Source of the DNA: Trebouxia sp. TZW2008
Taxonomy: Eukaryota > Chlorophyta > Trebouxiophyceae > Trebouxiales > Trebouxiaceae
Assembly (NCBI GenBank): GCA_002118135.1
Contig: BDIU01000099.1
Coordinates: forward strand, 62,001 to 126,000
Direction: 5' to 3'
Length of the DNA: 64,000 nucleotides
Shown: positions 33,294 to 55,000 of the stretch, in pieces
How the letters are laid out: each line of letters opens with the position of its first letter
Numbering within the stretch: position 1 is the first letter of the stretch
Program-made: the position numbers and the translations under genes
The notes under the pieces: generated by a model
The model's input: the letters and a program-made list of their open reading frames with translations, nothing else
Databases searched by the model: none
What the model was told of the DNA's origin: nothing

Positions 33294-33822
33294 ATGACAC
33301 AGAGAGGAGTCTGGCAGCTGCAGCGGCTGACCGTCAGCTATTGTGAGCACTCTGGCAGTTCCAGAGGTGCAAGGCAAGTCAATTTGGCATCACGAGCTCT
33401 GTTGGCTTGCTGCAATTTTGTACGAACATGCCTGACCCTCCAAAACACTGCAGGGAGTTTGTCCAGAGTTTTTTGCCTCTTTTTGCTGAAGACAACAAGC
33501 AAATACAAGTGCAGACACAAGTGAATGCTGGTCGGCATCCCTGTCTGCGAGCAGAATACCGTAAGCTGCTATACATGCACAATGGCATGCTACAACATCC
33601 CTTGCCTCAATGCAGAAGTCGATGTTGACATTCGTATCTGTAGGGAACGGCAGTAAGCGACAAGTAGGCGTCAAGAATGAGGATCAGGAGGAGCTGCTGC
33701 GGCTGAGTCAGATACTTCGTGGCACCATAGGACGCAAAGCAAGCTTGGTTGTCAAGGACCGGCATGTACAGAAGCGACCAAGCATACAAGCACCATTGCA
33801 GCAGCATCAGCAAGGCTCGTGA
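33294..33822 (+). CDS. MRPL43: mitochondrial large-subunit ribosomal protein mL43
   Basis: Three exons (33294-33373, 33454-33560, 33644-33822) encode 121 residues, the usual length for plant and algal mL43. The start RGVWQLQRLTVSYCEHSGSSRG is the family hallmark. It is followed by REFVQSFLPLFAEDN, a beta strand with a CLRAEYRNGSKRQ turn, then LRGTIGRKASLVVKDRHVQKRPSIQ, which matches the thioredoxin-like L51/S25/CI-B8 fold. The protein is part of the mitochondrial 39S/50S subunit. Intron 1 uses a GC donor (GCAAGT). Import is presumably through internal signals, since no presequence is present. Confidence 0.93.
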
Positions 33823-34857
33823 CAGGATTTTTGTCCTGTTGTGCTTGCCTTCCCAGCCTGAACCTAGCTTCCTCAAGACTGATGAGCGTACCAGCTTTCT
33901 CAAGAATGATCAGAGCATGAGACTGCATCAGATTCTGCCTTGCTTGTGCCACAGGCTGCCTTTGGATCACTTCAAGGTTGCACAATTCCTTGTTTCAACA
34001 CAATACCACAATGCCTTGCTGCAAGCAGCATACAAACAGCGCTAGTACAAAGAAATCAAAGTATTTGAGGCGGTGTATTGAGCGGTTGTGCAGGTCCAGA
34101 GAAGGTATTATTGTCCACAAAGTCTCAGAAACTGTACCGTGCTGTCTGTGTGCCAGGTAGCCACTGACATTGGTGCTCAATCACGTAAGCATCAAACTTT
34201 GTTGTGCAATAGCGCCAGAATATACGAAGAGCAGAAAATCACAAGCATGCCACCATGTGTCAACTACTTTCAAGAAGCTGGCATTTCAGTGATTGACAAA
34301 AGCTTGCTGCTGAGGGTTTCATGCTTCCTTTCAGCGCAATGACTTCGTGACTTAGAATTGGCACTTATGTATGCATGATATTAGTACTGCAGTGGAAGGA
34401 GTTATATCCCCCCTCCCCCTCCATCATCGATATCAGCATCAATGCGCACTGGATGCAAAGAAAATGATGCAAGGAAACGACGTCCCATGACGGAACGTGC
34501 AAAAGCCGATCATTAGTATTGAAAATATCTGCCACTTTGACACAACTGATTGTACGAAATTAGCAAGAGTCTTGCATTATCAAGTCTTGCATTAACAAGT
34601 CTTGCATTATCAAGTCTTGCATTAGCAAGTCTTGCATCATCAAGTCTTGCATTATAAAGTTGCATACCAGGGGAGGGCCAGCTCCAACCTTGTGCTTCTA
34701 GGGTTTGTCGTATCAAGATGACACACTTCACACTTGCAGGCTCAATTACACGCGCAGCAGGTTACCAGAGACACATTGTGTGCGTCGAGGAGCATCCCTT
34801 GCAGTCTTGAGATATCGTGACCGCCGCTTAGACACGCGCACATTGTCCTTCATAACG
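33823..34857. other. intergenic region before the F-box gene
   Basis: It contains a minisatellite and no supported exon. Several short ORFs overlap on both strands without domain or splice support. Confidence 0.5.
34562..34665 (+). repeat. 15-bp minisatellite
   Basis: The unit CAAGTCTTGCATTAT is repeated about seven times in tandem, with variation mainly in the last three bases. It is open on the minus strand as NARLDNARL-type repeats, but with no gene context that reading is probably chance. Confidence 0.9.
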
Positions 34858-35742
34858 ATGATCAGCAACACATCTGCTCAGGCAGACCTTGCTGATTTTC
34901 AACAGCCGCGTGTCGTCGAGCTGACTGATGAGCTTTGGGCTCATATCTTCGCGCATCTTGGCGGGTCATTTGTCGTTCACGGCCCTACTGACCCGAGCGT
35001 CAGACGCTGGAACGATATCGAAGCTGATCAGGAAATACGACAGCTGCTGACTCTCAGACGGGTGTGCAAGCGATTTTGTCGCTTGTCCGCACAGCAGACC
35101 CACCGCTTTACTCTACTAGAACAATTTTCTCTGAATGCACTTCCCAGTTTAGTGGCCTGGCTCAGACATAGTCAGACGATCATCAACAAATTCGAGACTA
35201 CTTGCACAAGTACTGCAGTGGACGTAGTCTTGGGGGCCATGATCGCTTTACAATTCCTGGTCAAATTTGTCGACATAAGGGCTGCACAGCCCTCCCTGCA
35301 GCTGCTGTCAGCTTTCCATACTTTGGAAACGTGCGCCCTGTCCTCAGCCGCTGAGCAAACATGGGACCTGCTACCCCTGCAGAACCTGCCCCATTTGACA
35401 ACCATTCATCTTAGTGTCGGCGAATTCACTGGGCTGGAGCAGCTGACAGGCTTGACATGCTTGATGATGGAGGACATGAATGTCTTTAGTGGAGAGGACT
35501 GCAAATGCGTATCATCCTTGCGCCGGGTGGAGCTGTGGGAATGCACACTACATGGTCTGCATCAGCAGGGGTTGTCTGCCTGCTCAAACTTGGAATGTCT
35601 AGCACTGGACAATTGCAAAGTGCTGGACTCAGAAGGCGTTGAACAACTTAGCACTAGCACATCGACGACAGTCACCCTTCTTGCGCAAGGAAGCTCACTG
35701 AACTCATACTGTACGACCGTGTTGCAGAACTGCAGTCGTTGA
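34858..35742 (+). CDS. F-box / leucine-rich-repeat protein
   Basis: A long ORF starting at ATG 34858 has an N-terminal F-box (LTDELWAHIFAHLG, then LLTLRRVCKRFCRLSA). Irregular leucine-rich repeats follow (LETCALSSA, LPHLTTIHLSV, LTGLTCLMMEDM, CSNLECLALDNC). F-box proteins recruit substrates to SCF ubiquitin ligases through the LRR surface; the target is unknown. The ORF reads upstream of this Met, but those residues look like translated leader. The 3' end is uncertain. A further LRR exon lies at 35866-36106, and if it belongs here the stop at 35742 is inside an intron. Confidence 0.75.
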   Translation: MISNTSAQADLADFQQPRVVELTDELWAHIFAHLGGSFVVHGPTDPSVRRWNDIEADQEIRQLLTLRRVCKRFCRLSAQQTHRFTLLEQFSLNALPSLVAWLRHSQTIINKFETTCTSTAVDVVLGAMIALQFLVKFVDIRAAQPSLQLLSAFHTLETCALSSAAEQTWDLLPLQNLPHLTTIHLSVGEFTGLEQLTGLTCLMMEDMNVFSGEDCKCVSSLRRVELWECTLHGLHQQGLSACSNLECLALDNCKVLDSEGVEQLSTSTSTTVTLLAQGSSLNSYCTTVLQNCSR

Positions 35743-35865
35743 GCACTCATTGGGCCTCATGACTCTCTCTCAGGAACGTAAGTTTACAACTGAAAATTTT
35801 CCAACACGATTTTGTCGACAGCCTGTTCAGCTTCACAAACCTCACTGAAATTGATTTTTGTTCAG

Positions 35866-36106
35866 AATAGATGAGGAGGTTCCTCAGTCAAAGCTGTATG
35901 CACGTTGCTTGTGGCATAGATTGAGTGCCTTGAGGCGACTTTCATTCATCAGTCTTGAGAGCAGCTTTTCGCACCACAGCGCTGCTAGCCTTCTGCAACT
36001 CACATCGTTGACAAGTCTCAACTTTGATCGTGTTACTCCTCTAGACTCCAGCACTTTTACGTACTTGGCTGCTGTGCTTCATCAACTCGCTCGCGTGAAC
36101 CCGTGA
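35866..36106 (+). CDS. candidate last LRR exon of the F-box gene
   Basis: After an acceptor (TTTTTGTTCAG), an open frame encodes LSALRRLSFISLESSF, LLQLTSLTSLNFDRVTPL and ends with TGA. The Leu spacing continues the repeat pattern of the upstream ORF. A GTAAGT donor exists at 35777, but I found no donor that keeps phase with the long upstream ORF. Confidence 0.5.
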
Positions 36107-36877
36107 CTTGAAGTGATGCTGGAACAGCTTCCCATTCCAAAGTTGTTGCAGCAGCTGCATGGGTGATACATTGTTCGTCAGCTGCATCTATGTCTGACTG
36201 CTGGGACAAGCTAATATGCTTTACAAATGCTTATTCTGTTTTGCTTTCATACTTGCAATCTCGTGTTCTCAAAAATCCTGAGCCGGGATGGTTCTGCCAC
36301 CGCTATGCTGCTGGCACAGCACAATGTCGACAGAGTCAGCTGACTGCACCAAACTTATTACTTACTCATCAGCATTAGGGAAATTGGACAGTGCACCTTC
36401 ATGAAGTCAACAAGTTGCATGTTACTGCAGAGCTGGGCATCAGAAGGGCCGTGGCAGAATCCAAAAGTGCCAACAGATCTGATGGAGTGTTTGAAGCACT
36501 CAATCAATGCAGCAGCAGCTTCGGCGGGGCATGTCATTTGGCTAATGCCTCACAACACAGTCTCAACTGTCATACGGTGGTGCTGCAAGCCATTGCAGAG
36601 TGTGCAAGATGGGACTATATGGCTGGATGATAGCTGCTATTCCTGTGCAAAGTGGCATCAGCAGGCAAGCTGACTTCAGCTGTTGGTCGAGTTACCAAGA
36701 CATGTTCAATGATTGATATTGAGCGTCCAGAACTTCCAGTACATCGAGGCAGACGTCCACTGTTGGACATTGGTATATAAACCCTTCATTGCTGCTGCAT
36801 TGGCCTTTTCTCTGCCTTTCTGAAGAAGACAACAGCATGTACAACAGGCTATGCTCACTTGACATCCTTCTCATGAC
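36107..36877. other. intergenic region
   Basis: Nothing recognisable on either strand; the small ORFs lack domains and splice partners. It contains the 3' ends of two convergent genes. Confidence 0.5.
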
Positions 36878-39238
36878 TCATGTGCTCACTTCTTGACGTG
36901 ACTCATCTTCAACGGTCACACCTCTGCCAGCCCTCTGAAACAGCTCAATATCTTCTTTTGCTTCAGCCACCATTTGCTTGCTCAGCTGTGCAATGCCCTC
37001 CAGCAGTTCGAAGCTGTCACTTGGGGTTTGCTTTGTGGCTGACAATGCAGCATCCGTCTTGCTTTGCACATCAGCCGTCAAATCACGCAAGCTCTGACCA
37101 GGCTCCTGCCTGCCGTTGCCTTGGGCATTGCTCAAAGGCTTGGGCTGGTAAGGCGTGGCCAGCGAAGCCTTGCTCAGAAGCTGCTCGTCTTCTTCTTCCA
37201 GTGTGTCCATGATGCTCTTGAGCTGATGTAAGTCCTGACTCCACTCTGTCAGCTGAGTGTGCACCTGAAGCCATTTGCAGACTCCAAAGTTTAGTCTCAG
37301 AGCGTCAACAGCTATAGCACAACAAGACAGAAGATTGCAGGCAGTGTGCAAGTGCTGTCAGCTGTGTACGACAATAGTCACTGTAAAGATATGGGCTAGT
37401 ATCCTTTAATCAGAGGAGCTTCTCCCAGTACTCCTCAATCCACTCACCTGAGCCATTTGCAAACTCAGACACTTAGTCTGAGAGCATGGACAGCTGCAGC
37501 ACAACAAGACGCAAGATTGCAGGCAGTTGACAATGTCAACAGCTGTGAGCTACAGTCTTGCAGCGACCGAATTGTTGCGTGTGCTGTCAACCAAGGAAGA
37601 CAACATGGCATGGCGTTTTTCACTCGACTCCAGCAACACCGTCCCATATGAGCGAAACTGAGTATCATGTGCCATCTCAATTTCATGACTGAAACATTCA
37701 TATATCTGTCTCAGTAATGCTGGAAGCAGGAACAGTCACAACGCTCAGCGCTACACCCATGGTCTCTATCCATTAATTCTCCAGAATTCCAGTGAATGCT
37801 ATGAGATGTACTTGACCCAGAAAGCTTTGTTCAACTCTCCAGCTGTTGTTGCCTCAATCCTGCTTTTCACTCCACCCGATTGGGTCAGTGTTTTCGCAAC
37901 AACAACAAACAACTCAGCATGGCGCGTTTCAGTTAAACCCAGCAGCGCTATGCCACATGTGTTGTGTTTGATGTCTTGTTGCGCTGAATATGTGACTCAC
38001 CCCAGACAGCTCTGCTTGATTCTCCAGTAGTTGTTGCCTCACTCTGGCTTTGTCCTTGGAGGCTTCAGCCAGCTGGTTGTAAGCCATCTGCAAGCCCTCT
38101 TCATGATTGAAGATCTGTGCATGGAGCTCTGCAAGCTCAGCTCGGCTGTCCTGCAGCTTGCTATCCCGGTCTGCCAGGCTTGCTCGCAGGGCAGCTATCT
38201 CACTATCACGCTGCCTGCACATGCTGCTGTTTCAGATGCTCTGCCACATGCAGGAATGAGTAGCAAGGCAGCAATCTCACTGTCGCTCTGCCGACACATG
38301 TTGCTCTATTGGTCTGGGCGCTTTGCCACAAGCAAAACAGACACACTGTCATGCTGCCTGCACGCGTTGTGGAGTTCGGATGCTTTGCCATATGCTTGTT
38401 GAATGGGCACACACGTCTGTGTCAGACAAACTTCCACATGCAGGGTTGACGTGACTATCTCATTGTCACGCTGCCTGCACATGTTGCTGTTTCGGTCATG
38501 GGTGCTCACGCTTCTGTTATTTTCACATGCAGGAATGGCATGATGGAATGGGCACACGCTTTTGTATGACGTGCGTTGCCATAAGCAGGACTCAAGCGAA
38601 AGGCAGATCATGTCATTGAGCAATTAGGCATGTGGCATGCACGATGCAACAAGACTCAGCACAACTCGGGTTTGCCTGTATCTTAGACTGGCATGATGCA
38701 CCCTTGCATGCCCATGTGCACTTGAGCGTGCAATGCTCACCGGCTTGACAGAGGTTACAACATGCAGCACCATAATTGTGCATCACCTCATTGCAGCATC
38801 TGCTCTGCTCAGCTGAGTACTCTTGCTTTGCAGCTGGGAAGTCACAGCAGCGAGCTCAGCCCGGACCACTCGGTTATCAGCTGCTGCCTTTTGGCTGAGT
38901 GGAGCACTTTCAGCTCTTGCAGGAGCCGCAGGCTGCTTTTGCTGTGCCTGCTGCATGGAGGTACTGTCGTGTTTAGGTCTCGGAGGCACCGTCATTCGCA
39001 CAGGCGGGGAGACCTTCTGGCCAGGCATAACGCTTGTTGCAACATACATCTCTTGAGCACCGTCTCCAGAATGACCTGCCTGTTGGATGACAGAGAAGTG
39101 TGAGCTGGTGGCAGGTGACAAGGGGCCAGCGAACCTGCTAAACGCTCTGCTCAAGACTTGCCTGTCCGTGCTGATGATCGGAGCCAGCTTGCTCGAGCTG
39201 AAGCGATGCTGACCATCTGCGAGCGAGGCGTGCTGCAT
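36878..39238 (-). CDS. coiled-coil protein of unknown function
   Basis: Three exons (39238-38787, 38214-38001, 37264-36878) join in phase to give 350 residues. The N-terminal third is Ser/Ala/Pro-rich and probably disordered, with a Gln/Lys-rich stretch (SMQQAQQKQPAAPARAES). From about residue 130 a long heptad-like coiled coil runs through RQRDSEIAALRASLADRDSK, LAELHAQIFNHEEGLQM and KARVRQQLLENQAEL. A second helical part contains WSQDLHQLKSIMDTLEEEDE and LLEGIAQLSKQMVAEAKEDI. I do not recognise the family. There are no membrane segments and no nucleotide-binding motif. Exon-edge copies occur upstream of exons 2 and 3. Confidence 0.7.
37447..37560 (-). repeat. decayed upstream copy of coiled-coil gene exon 3 edge
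   Basis: Compared with 37262-37375, this segment repeats CCTGAAGCCATTTGCA-ACTC and continues through TTAGTCT-AGAGC and ACAACAAGAC-AAGATTGCA to the CAGCTGTG-AC region. The period is about 180 bp. The copy includes the acceptor region and the intron just upstream of it. Confidence 0.85.
38285..38490 (-). repeat. decayed upstream copies of coiled-coil gene exon 2 start
   Basis: The exon 2 start (acceptor TGCAG then RQRDSEIAAL) is repeated near 38285-38310 (RQSDSEIAAL), 38345-38370 (RQHDS) and 38455-38485 (RQRDNEI). All lie before the intact exon at 38214 in transcription order. Confidence 0.85.
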
Positions 39239-39977
39239 GCCTTCTAGCGGGAGTCAACTGGGGCCAGCTTGTTCCTCCAGCGCGGTTTAGGCAAGCCTGC
39301 AGCAAAGTGAGTCCTGGCGGGTTGCACGCGACAGTCCAGGACGTGGACGACTGCTGTAAATTCTACATACCGGCAACGTTGCCGGTCTCTGAAGGCCCAG
39401 CATGCTGACCAAAGGTTTGTTGCGAAGTGATCACCGCATCTATAGATCAGTGTGCACCAAAATTATGCCTCACCAACGCAAAAATAGAGCCTTGGCCAGG
39501 TCTGACAAGATCAAAGAATCACACTTGTGCTCAGGCGCCGTGCACTCGAACAAAAGTCCCGCTGCTGCAGGCAAACCTCAAAGCTCAGCTTCGTTGCTCA
39601 TAAGCACAAAATGCACTTGTAGTCATGATGAGTCACAGCAGACATTCACACTGCCCACTAATGTGCAGATCTGCTAGCTGATGTTCATACCCACATGGTA
39701 CAAATCAAGCATCAGCACTGCACACATCTGCATTCTGATTCACTGTTCAGTACGTTGACAACCTTCACAAGCCAGCAGCCATCAGAAATCATGGCTAAGC
39801 CTTGTTTGCACATACTGCAGCACCGAAATTTGCTGAAGGGCATGAGCATGCAAGCAGTAATCATGTGGCCAAGCTGCACAAACGAAGACTCTGCAACCAT
39901 CTTAACATGTAGATGTTTGCCCGTAAGTCTGCTCAACTATGACGTTTTTCTCCTGCTTCAATGCCATGTCTGTTGCC
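39239..39977. other. intergenic region between HISN2 and the coiled-coil gene
   Basis: Start-side flank of the coiled-coil gene and 3' flank of HISN2, both on the minus strand. No feature beyond short unsupported ORFs. Confidence 0.5.
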
Positions 39978-42864
39978 CTATTGCCTTTTCCTGGCTGCTT
40001 TCTCATCAATGCCAGAGGTACCAAAACGCCGCCGCAACTCCCGCAACACACTCTCCACTGGAACTCCCTGCAAGAAGACTTGCCAATTTACAAAAGCGCT
40101 GAAGTTGAGAGTTCTTACATTGTTTTCCCATGTCTTATGCCAAGTAACCTAGCAGAAAATGAGACACATAGCACTTTTTGGCTGCAAATGCATATGTGAC
40201 CATGACCCAATGTCACAAAACGCATGTCTGGGAGCTACTATCAGAAAACACCCATATGAAGTAGCAAAACGCCACTCTGGTGCTGTCAGCGAAACGCCCA
40301 AGTTCCTATATGCCTCACATGAAACACCAAATGCCTGAAGTGGCTTATTCAGTGGGATTAAGGAGGCAGCTCTGGGGAAAGGTTTTGCAGTATGCTCACA
40401 TGCAGCAGCTAGTTGATACAACTTATGCCTCAACAGACTTACAACTTGCAGGATAAAATTCAAGCTGGCGGACATGCAATGCCTACTACCAAGAAGTGGT
40501 GCACAGCACAATGCTTCATGCAGTCAGTCTGCACACTGCATTGCAAAGAGTTCTAGATTCTAAAGAATTCAAATGCTATGAAGGCACCTAGCAGCACCTT
40601 GCCCACATACTCATGCTATGCACCAGTTGTGAAATAAGATGTGAAATGAAATTGATTGTCAGCAGATGCAATTCATATCATTCAGGTGGCTGTCACACTG
40701 CAGCTAGCAGCCATGAGCACAGAAAGCCAAACAATTGCTGACGTGCTTGCGCCTGCTATTGGAGAGCAGAGAAGGAACTGCACATTCTGATCAAAGCCTG
40801 TCAAGCATGCCCAACGGCATAGACTTTTTCCTTTTTCTTCCTTTCTCAGCATAGCCAAGGCAGAAATAGGGACAAACCTGAACATTAAGCAGGACCATTG
40901 AGTGGTACAGAAGGTCTGCCATTTCAGAGGCAGCTCTCTCCTGGCCCTCTTGCTGCTCCAGGGTCTGGCATAGTTCCCCTGCCTCCTCCCTGATTTTGCT
41001 GCAAAGTAGCTCTTGGTTGCCGGCCAGCTTTGCAGTCCAGGAGGGTTTGCTGCCTGCAAACAGGGCAAAATACTCAGGTCAAAAGCTATCAATCATGTGC
41101 ACACCAACTTTGTCGCGCTATCGTGTCATGTTGCTGTCTGGTCATGATGCATGGCTGGCATCTTATACTTTCACACAAAAGCACAAAGAAAAAGAATGAT
41201 GTTTTGTTTTGAATGGTTGAATAACAATGTTTCCCACAGAAGAGTGTAAAGACACAGAGCATTGATCTGCCTTCCCAATCATAAGTGGAAATCAGACAGG
41301 GCACTTGCATTTGAACTTTTGTATACATCAGCATGCTGGAATTTGTGCTGGTTGACTACACAAGTGCTGCATCATGGCAACATTTTTATGCATTGTTGTT
41401 CAGCATGTACGCTGTACATTGCTGCAAGTATTATGTGGCAGCTCTTCTTGCCAGCAGCTGCAAGGCAGATGCTGCAGCACAATGCTAAGTGCTGTGATTT
41501 CAAGACAGCTTTGACTGACTTGTATTCTGCTGTTGCTGCTCAACACGCTGCTGAATGATATCCTCTAGGGCAAACAAGCTGCTTGCTGGCATGTGATCTG
41601 TAGACTCATGCTGGCCAGCTTCTTGTAAGCTACCGTCAACGCGTGCAACTTCAGAGTAGTAACATGTCCTGGCTCCCTGCAGCATTGGAAATGTCTGTGA
41701 GCATTCTGGCGAGCTGCTGGTGCCTATACACAGTTGCTGCTTGCAAAGAAACACCCTTTGGGAGCAAAGATTTTGTTTGCAAGGTCAACGTTGCTGATCA
41801 GCAACAGCAGATTCTCAGCACAGCATATCTTGAGATGATACCAGCTACAGTCAGGCATGAATGCGCTTGTTAAGGCGCTGAAAAAGCGCACAGTTTTTGT
41901 ACCAGGGCATCATCCAAAAGTGTGCCATTCACATTGTGTCAATCAATACCTGAGCCCACTTGCATATTGCGCATCACATATTGACATGAACGTCATGTGT
42001 TTCACAATTTGCGTGGCTGTTCAGTGATTGATGCTCTCAATCACCATGTATTGCATACTACGTGTTGCAAACTGGGTATCATGTATGGTGATTCATTGGC
42101 ATTCAACATTGCTTACCGTATGGCAAGCTGGGCCTACTGGTTCACCTTGGTAGATGATGGAGTCGCGGTCGCAATCCAAAAATATGTTGAGGACCTTGAT
42201 GTAATGACTGGATGTTTCACCTTTACACCAGCGGCCTTTGCGAGATCGGCTGTAAAAGGTTGCAAGCCTGTACAACAGTACTGCGTGTGAGCAATATTGT
42301 TGTCATCGCACGTGATTGAAAGAGCGAACAAGCAACAGCTTACCCTGTCTGCAAGGTCTCATTCAGGGCTGCTCTGTCTGCATATGCTTGCATGAGGACT
42401 TCGCCAGTGTCCACATGCTACACTGTCAGCACAGTATGCTGTGAGGCGCCACAAGTCACAGCATAGCAACGAGGCACAGCAAGCAGGCTCATGCAACAAT
42501 GACATACCTGAGCTATCACAGCAACCAAGCCGCCAGAGTCCCATTTCAAGCCATCTAACCACTCAGGCATGCCCTTGGTGTCGGCTTCAGGCAGCACCGG
42601 CGTTTCGGCAGGAGATGCTGGTACCTCTTGTGCTTGTGTAGCGCACTGCAAAATTCTTTGTGTGCACAAGCGTGCCGCTGCGCGTCTGACAGGACGTTGC
42701 AGCGCTTGAGGACGACTGGTTATGCAGCCATGAGGCCTAGTCGCGTTGCTCCTGCCCACAAGCTGCACGGCGTCGACCTCACAATGCGCTTGCATTGCGC
42801 CAGAAGGAATGGTAGAGACAGGACTCATCATGGCGGGCATGGCAGCGGTCAGGGCAGCAGTCAT
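39978..42864 (-). CDS. HISN2: bifunctional histidine biosynthesis enzyme HisI-HisE
   Basis: Six exons (42864-42508, 42417-42344, 42267-42117, 41676-41520, 41053-40878, 40067-39978) give 334 residues with perfect phase. The first ~75 residues are an Ala/Arg/Ser-rich plastid presequence. The HisI (phosphoribosyl-AMP cyclohydrolase) part follows: LKWDSGGLVAVIAQ, GEVLMQAYADRAAL, FYSRSRKGRWCKGETS, LDCDRDSI and CHT..TCYY, keeping the metal-binding Asp/Cys residues. The HisE (phosphoribosyl-ATP pyrophosphatase) part has SWTAKLAGNQELLCSKIREE and ASEMADLLYHSMVLL. It ends with ELRRRFGTSGIDEKAARK. The enzyme catalyses steps two and three of histidine synthesis, in the chloroplast in plants. Intron 5 contains a fragment of the dispersed element. 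It is divergent from ATE1. Confidence 0.94.
40803..40847 (+). repeat. dispersed element, copy 4 (tail only)
   Basis: A GCCCAACGGCATAGACTTTT block followed by a pyrimidine tract matches the right half of copies 1-3. It lies in HISN2 intron 5, antisense to the gene. Confidence 0.6.
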
Positions 42865-43216
42865 AGCAGTCAGGATGGCGAAGCGACACAGCTAGGCATA
42901 CACATCCGTACAGATGAACTCTGTGACAGAAGCTGCATCAAAGGCATCGTCAATGTCGCCAGTAAGTACTCAATCGCTGACATCCGCATTCGTTGACGGC
43001 AAGCTTGTTGTCAGGGTTGTGCGAGCTGACTTGTGCAGCCAGAAGCCCGCACGCGTGACTTTTTCAGGCAGTGATCAAAGCTGCGATTCCGGTCAAAAGG
43101 AATCCAGCTGCCGTAAAGCGTCAGCTTCACAGCCCGTCATCATAAGTGGGATTTGCAACATGCACCCAAAGTTTTGTCGAGTCGAAAAAGTTCTTGAGTG
43201 AACACAGCTTGTCAGC
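42865..43216. promoter_or_regulatory. divergent intergenic region, HISN2 and ATE1
   Basis: A 352-bp gap between opposite start codons, so a shared or overlapping promoter is likely. No TATA element or recognisable factor site was found. Confidence 0.45.
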
Positions 43217-53770
<10,554 letters not shown>

Positions 53771-55000
53771 GGGCATTGTGCTTTGGCAGCACATCTGGTG
53801 GCTTGGTAACAGGTTCCATGCCTGCACTTCTGTCCATATCAGTACAGCGCCACAGCTGAATGCGGAAAGCTTGCTGGCGTTTGCTCGTCTCGCAAGTTTG
53901 CTCGCTTTGCTCGTACCCCAGATAGAAGGTATATCATGCATAGCGCTACACAAGGCCTGTGTTACACACTTACACTCTGGACTGGATGAGGCTGTGTGGG
54001 AGTGCTTTTGCCAAGTCTTGATGTCTTGTGAACTGCAGCATCTGTAATGCTCACAGTGCCCTCCATGAAACAGAAAACAAGTATATGCCGTCAAGCGTCA
54101 TAACGGGCACCTCTGGCCAAAGAGGCAGCCCGGGATTGCTGCTTTGAAAGTAATCAAAGCACAGTGACTTTGCACTTGCAGACTTGTGCTGGACGCTTTG
54201 CTCAAGACCAGTGACTTGTTGCACGAAGGAACAGAGGCATCAAGAAAGGGATGTAACTCATACTCGGAGCTGGCGACCAAGAAGATAAGTGCTGCAGCAT
54301 GACAGCTTAGACATGCAGCTGCTTGTGCTCAGGCAAAAGTGTGCTGGAGCGCCCCTTTCCCTCATGCTGCATCTTGAGAATCATGCTGCAGCCAATGAAA
54401 TTCCACTACCTCACTTTATGCAGCGCAAGAGAATGCTGATAGACTGTCTGTAATGCTGTGCAAACGCAGCACATGATTCGAGCACAAGTTGTATTAGTCA
54501 CTAGAAGTCTTGCGAACATGCCGGACATTCTTGCTGTTGTACAGCTAAGCACGCTTGCTTTCTTATAAAATCATGTGTATGTCAGCGTTTCAGATCAGGC
54601 TTGTCACATAGACATACGTCAAGCCTGCTTTCTGCAAGTTTGACTTGGTAAATACAAAGGTTGGCATGTTTTCATTGCGACCGAAGCATCACACAATTCA
54701 GATGAACTTGAATGCAAAGCTAGATGGTGATATTATCCAGGCAAGATAAAGGCAGCACAGACCACTGAGCAGCACACAGCCTTCACGAGTGTTCTCTGAC
54801 GACCACAGCTAAATGGAGCTTGTGCCACATGCCTTGCAGAAAACAAGAGCAGCGCGTAGTTTCAGTCTGCAGCAGACAGTCTGCAGCAGCCGTGATTTAG
54901 TCTGAACAAGATTGTATGAACCCAAACACACTAAAACTGTTTTCAGAATTTGTTGCCATTACTTTGACCACCAGGGCACACACAGACCTAGATGCTACAT
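53771..55000. other. intergenic region between ATE1 and the glutathione transferase
   Basis: A 95-codon ORF at 53760-54047 overlaps the ATE1 stop and has no recognisable domain, so I treat it as 3' UTR. The rest shows no coding signal. Confidence 0.5.

Noticed and set aside
34510..34735. A minus-strand protein with NARLDNARL repeats
   Set aside because: It is the translation of a 15-bp minisatellite with no flanking gene signals.
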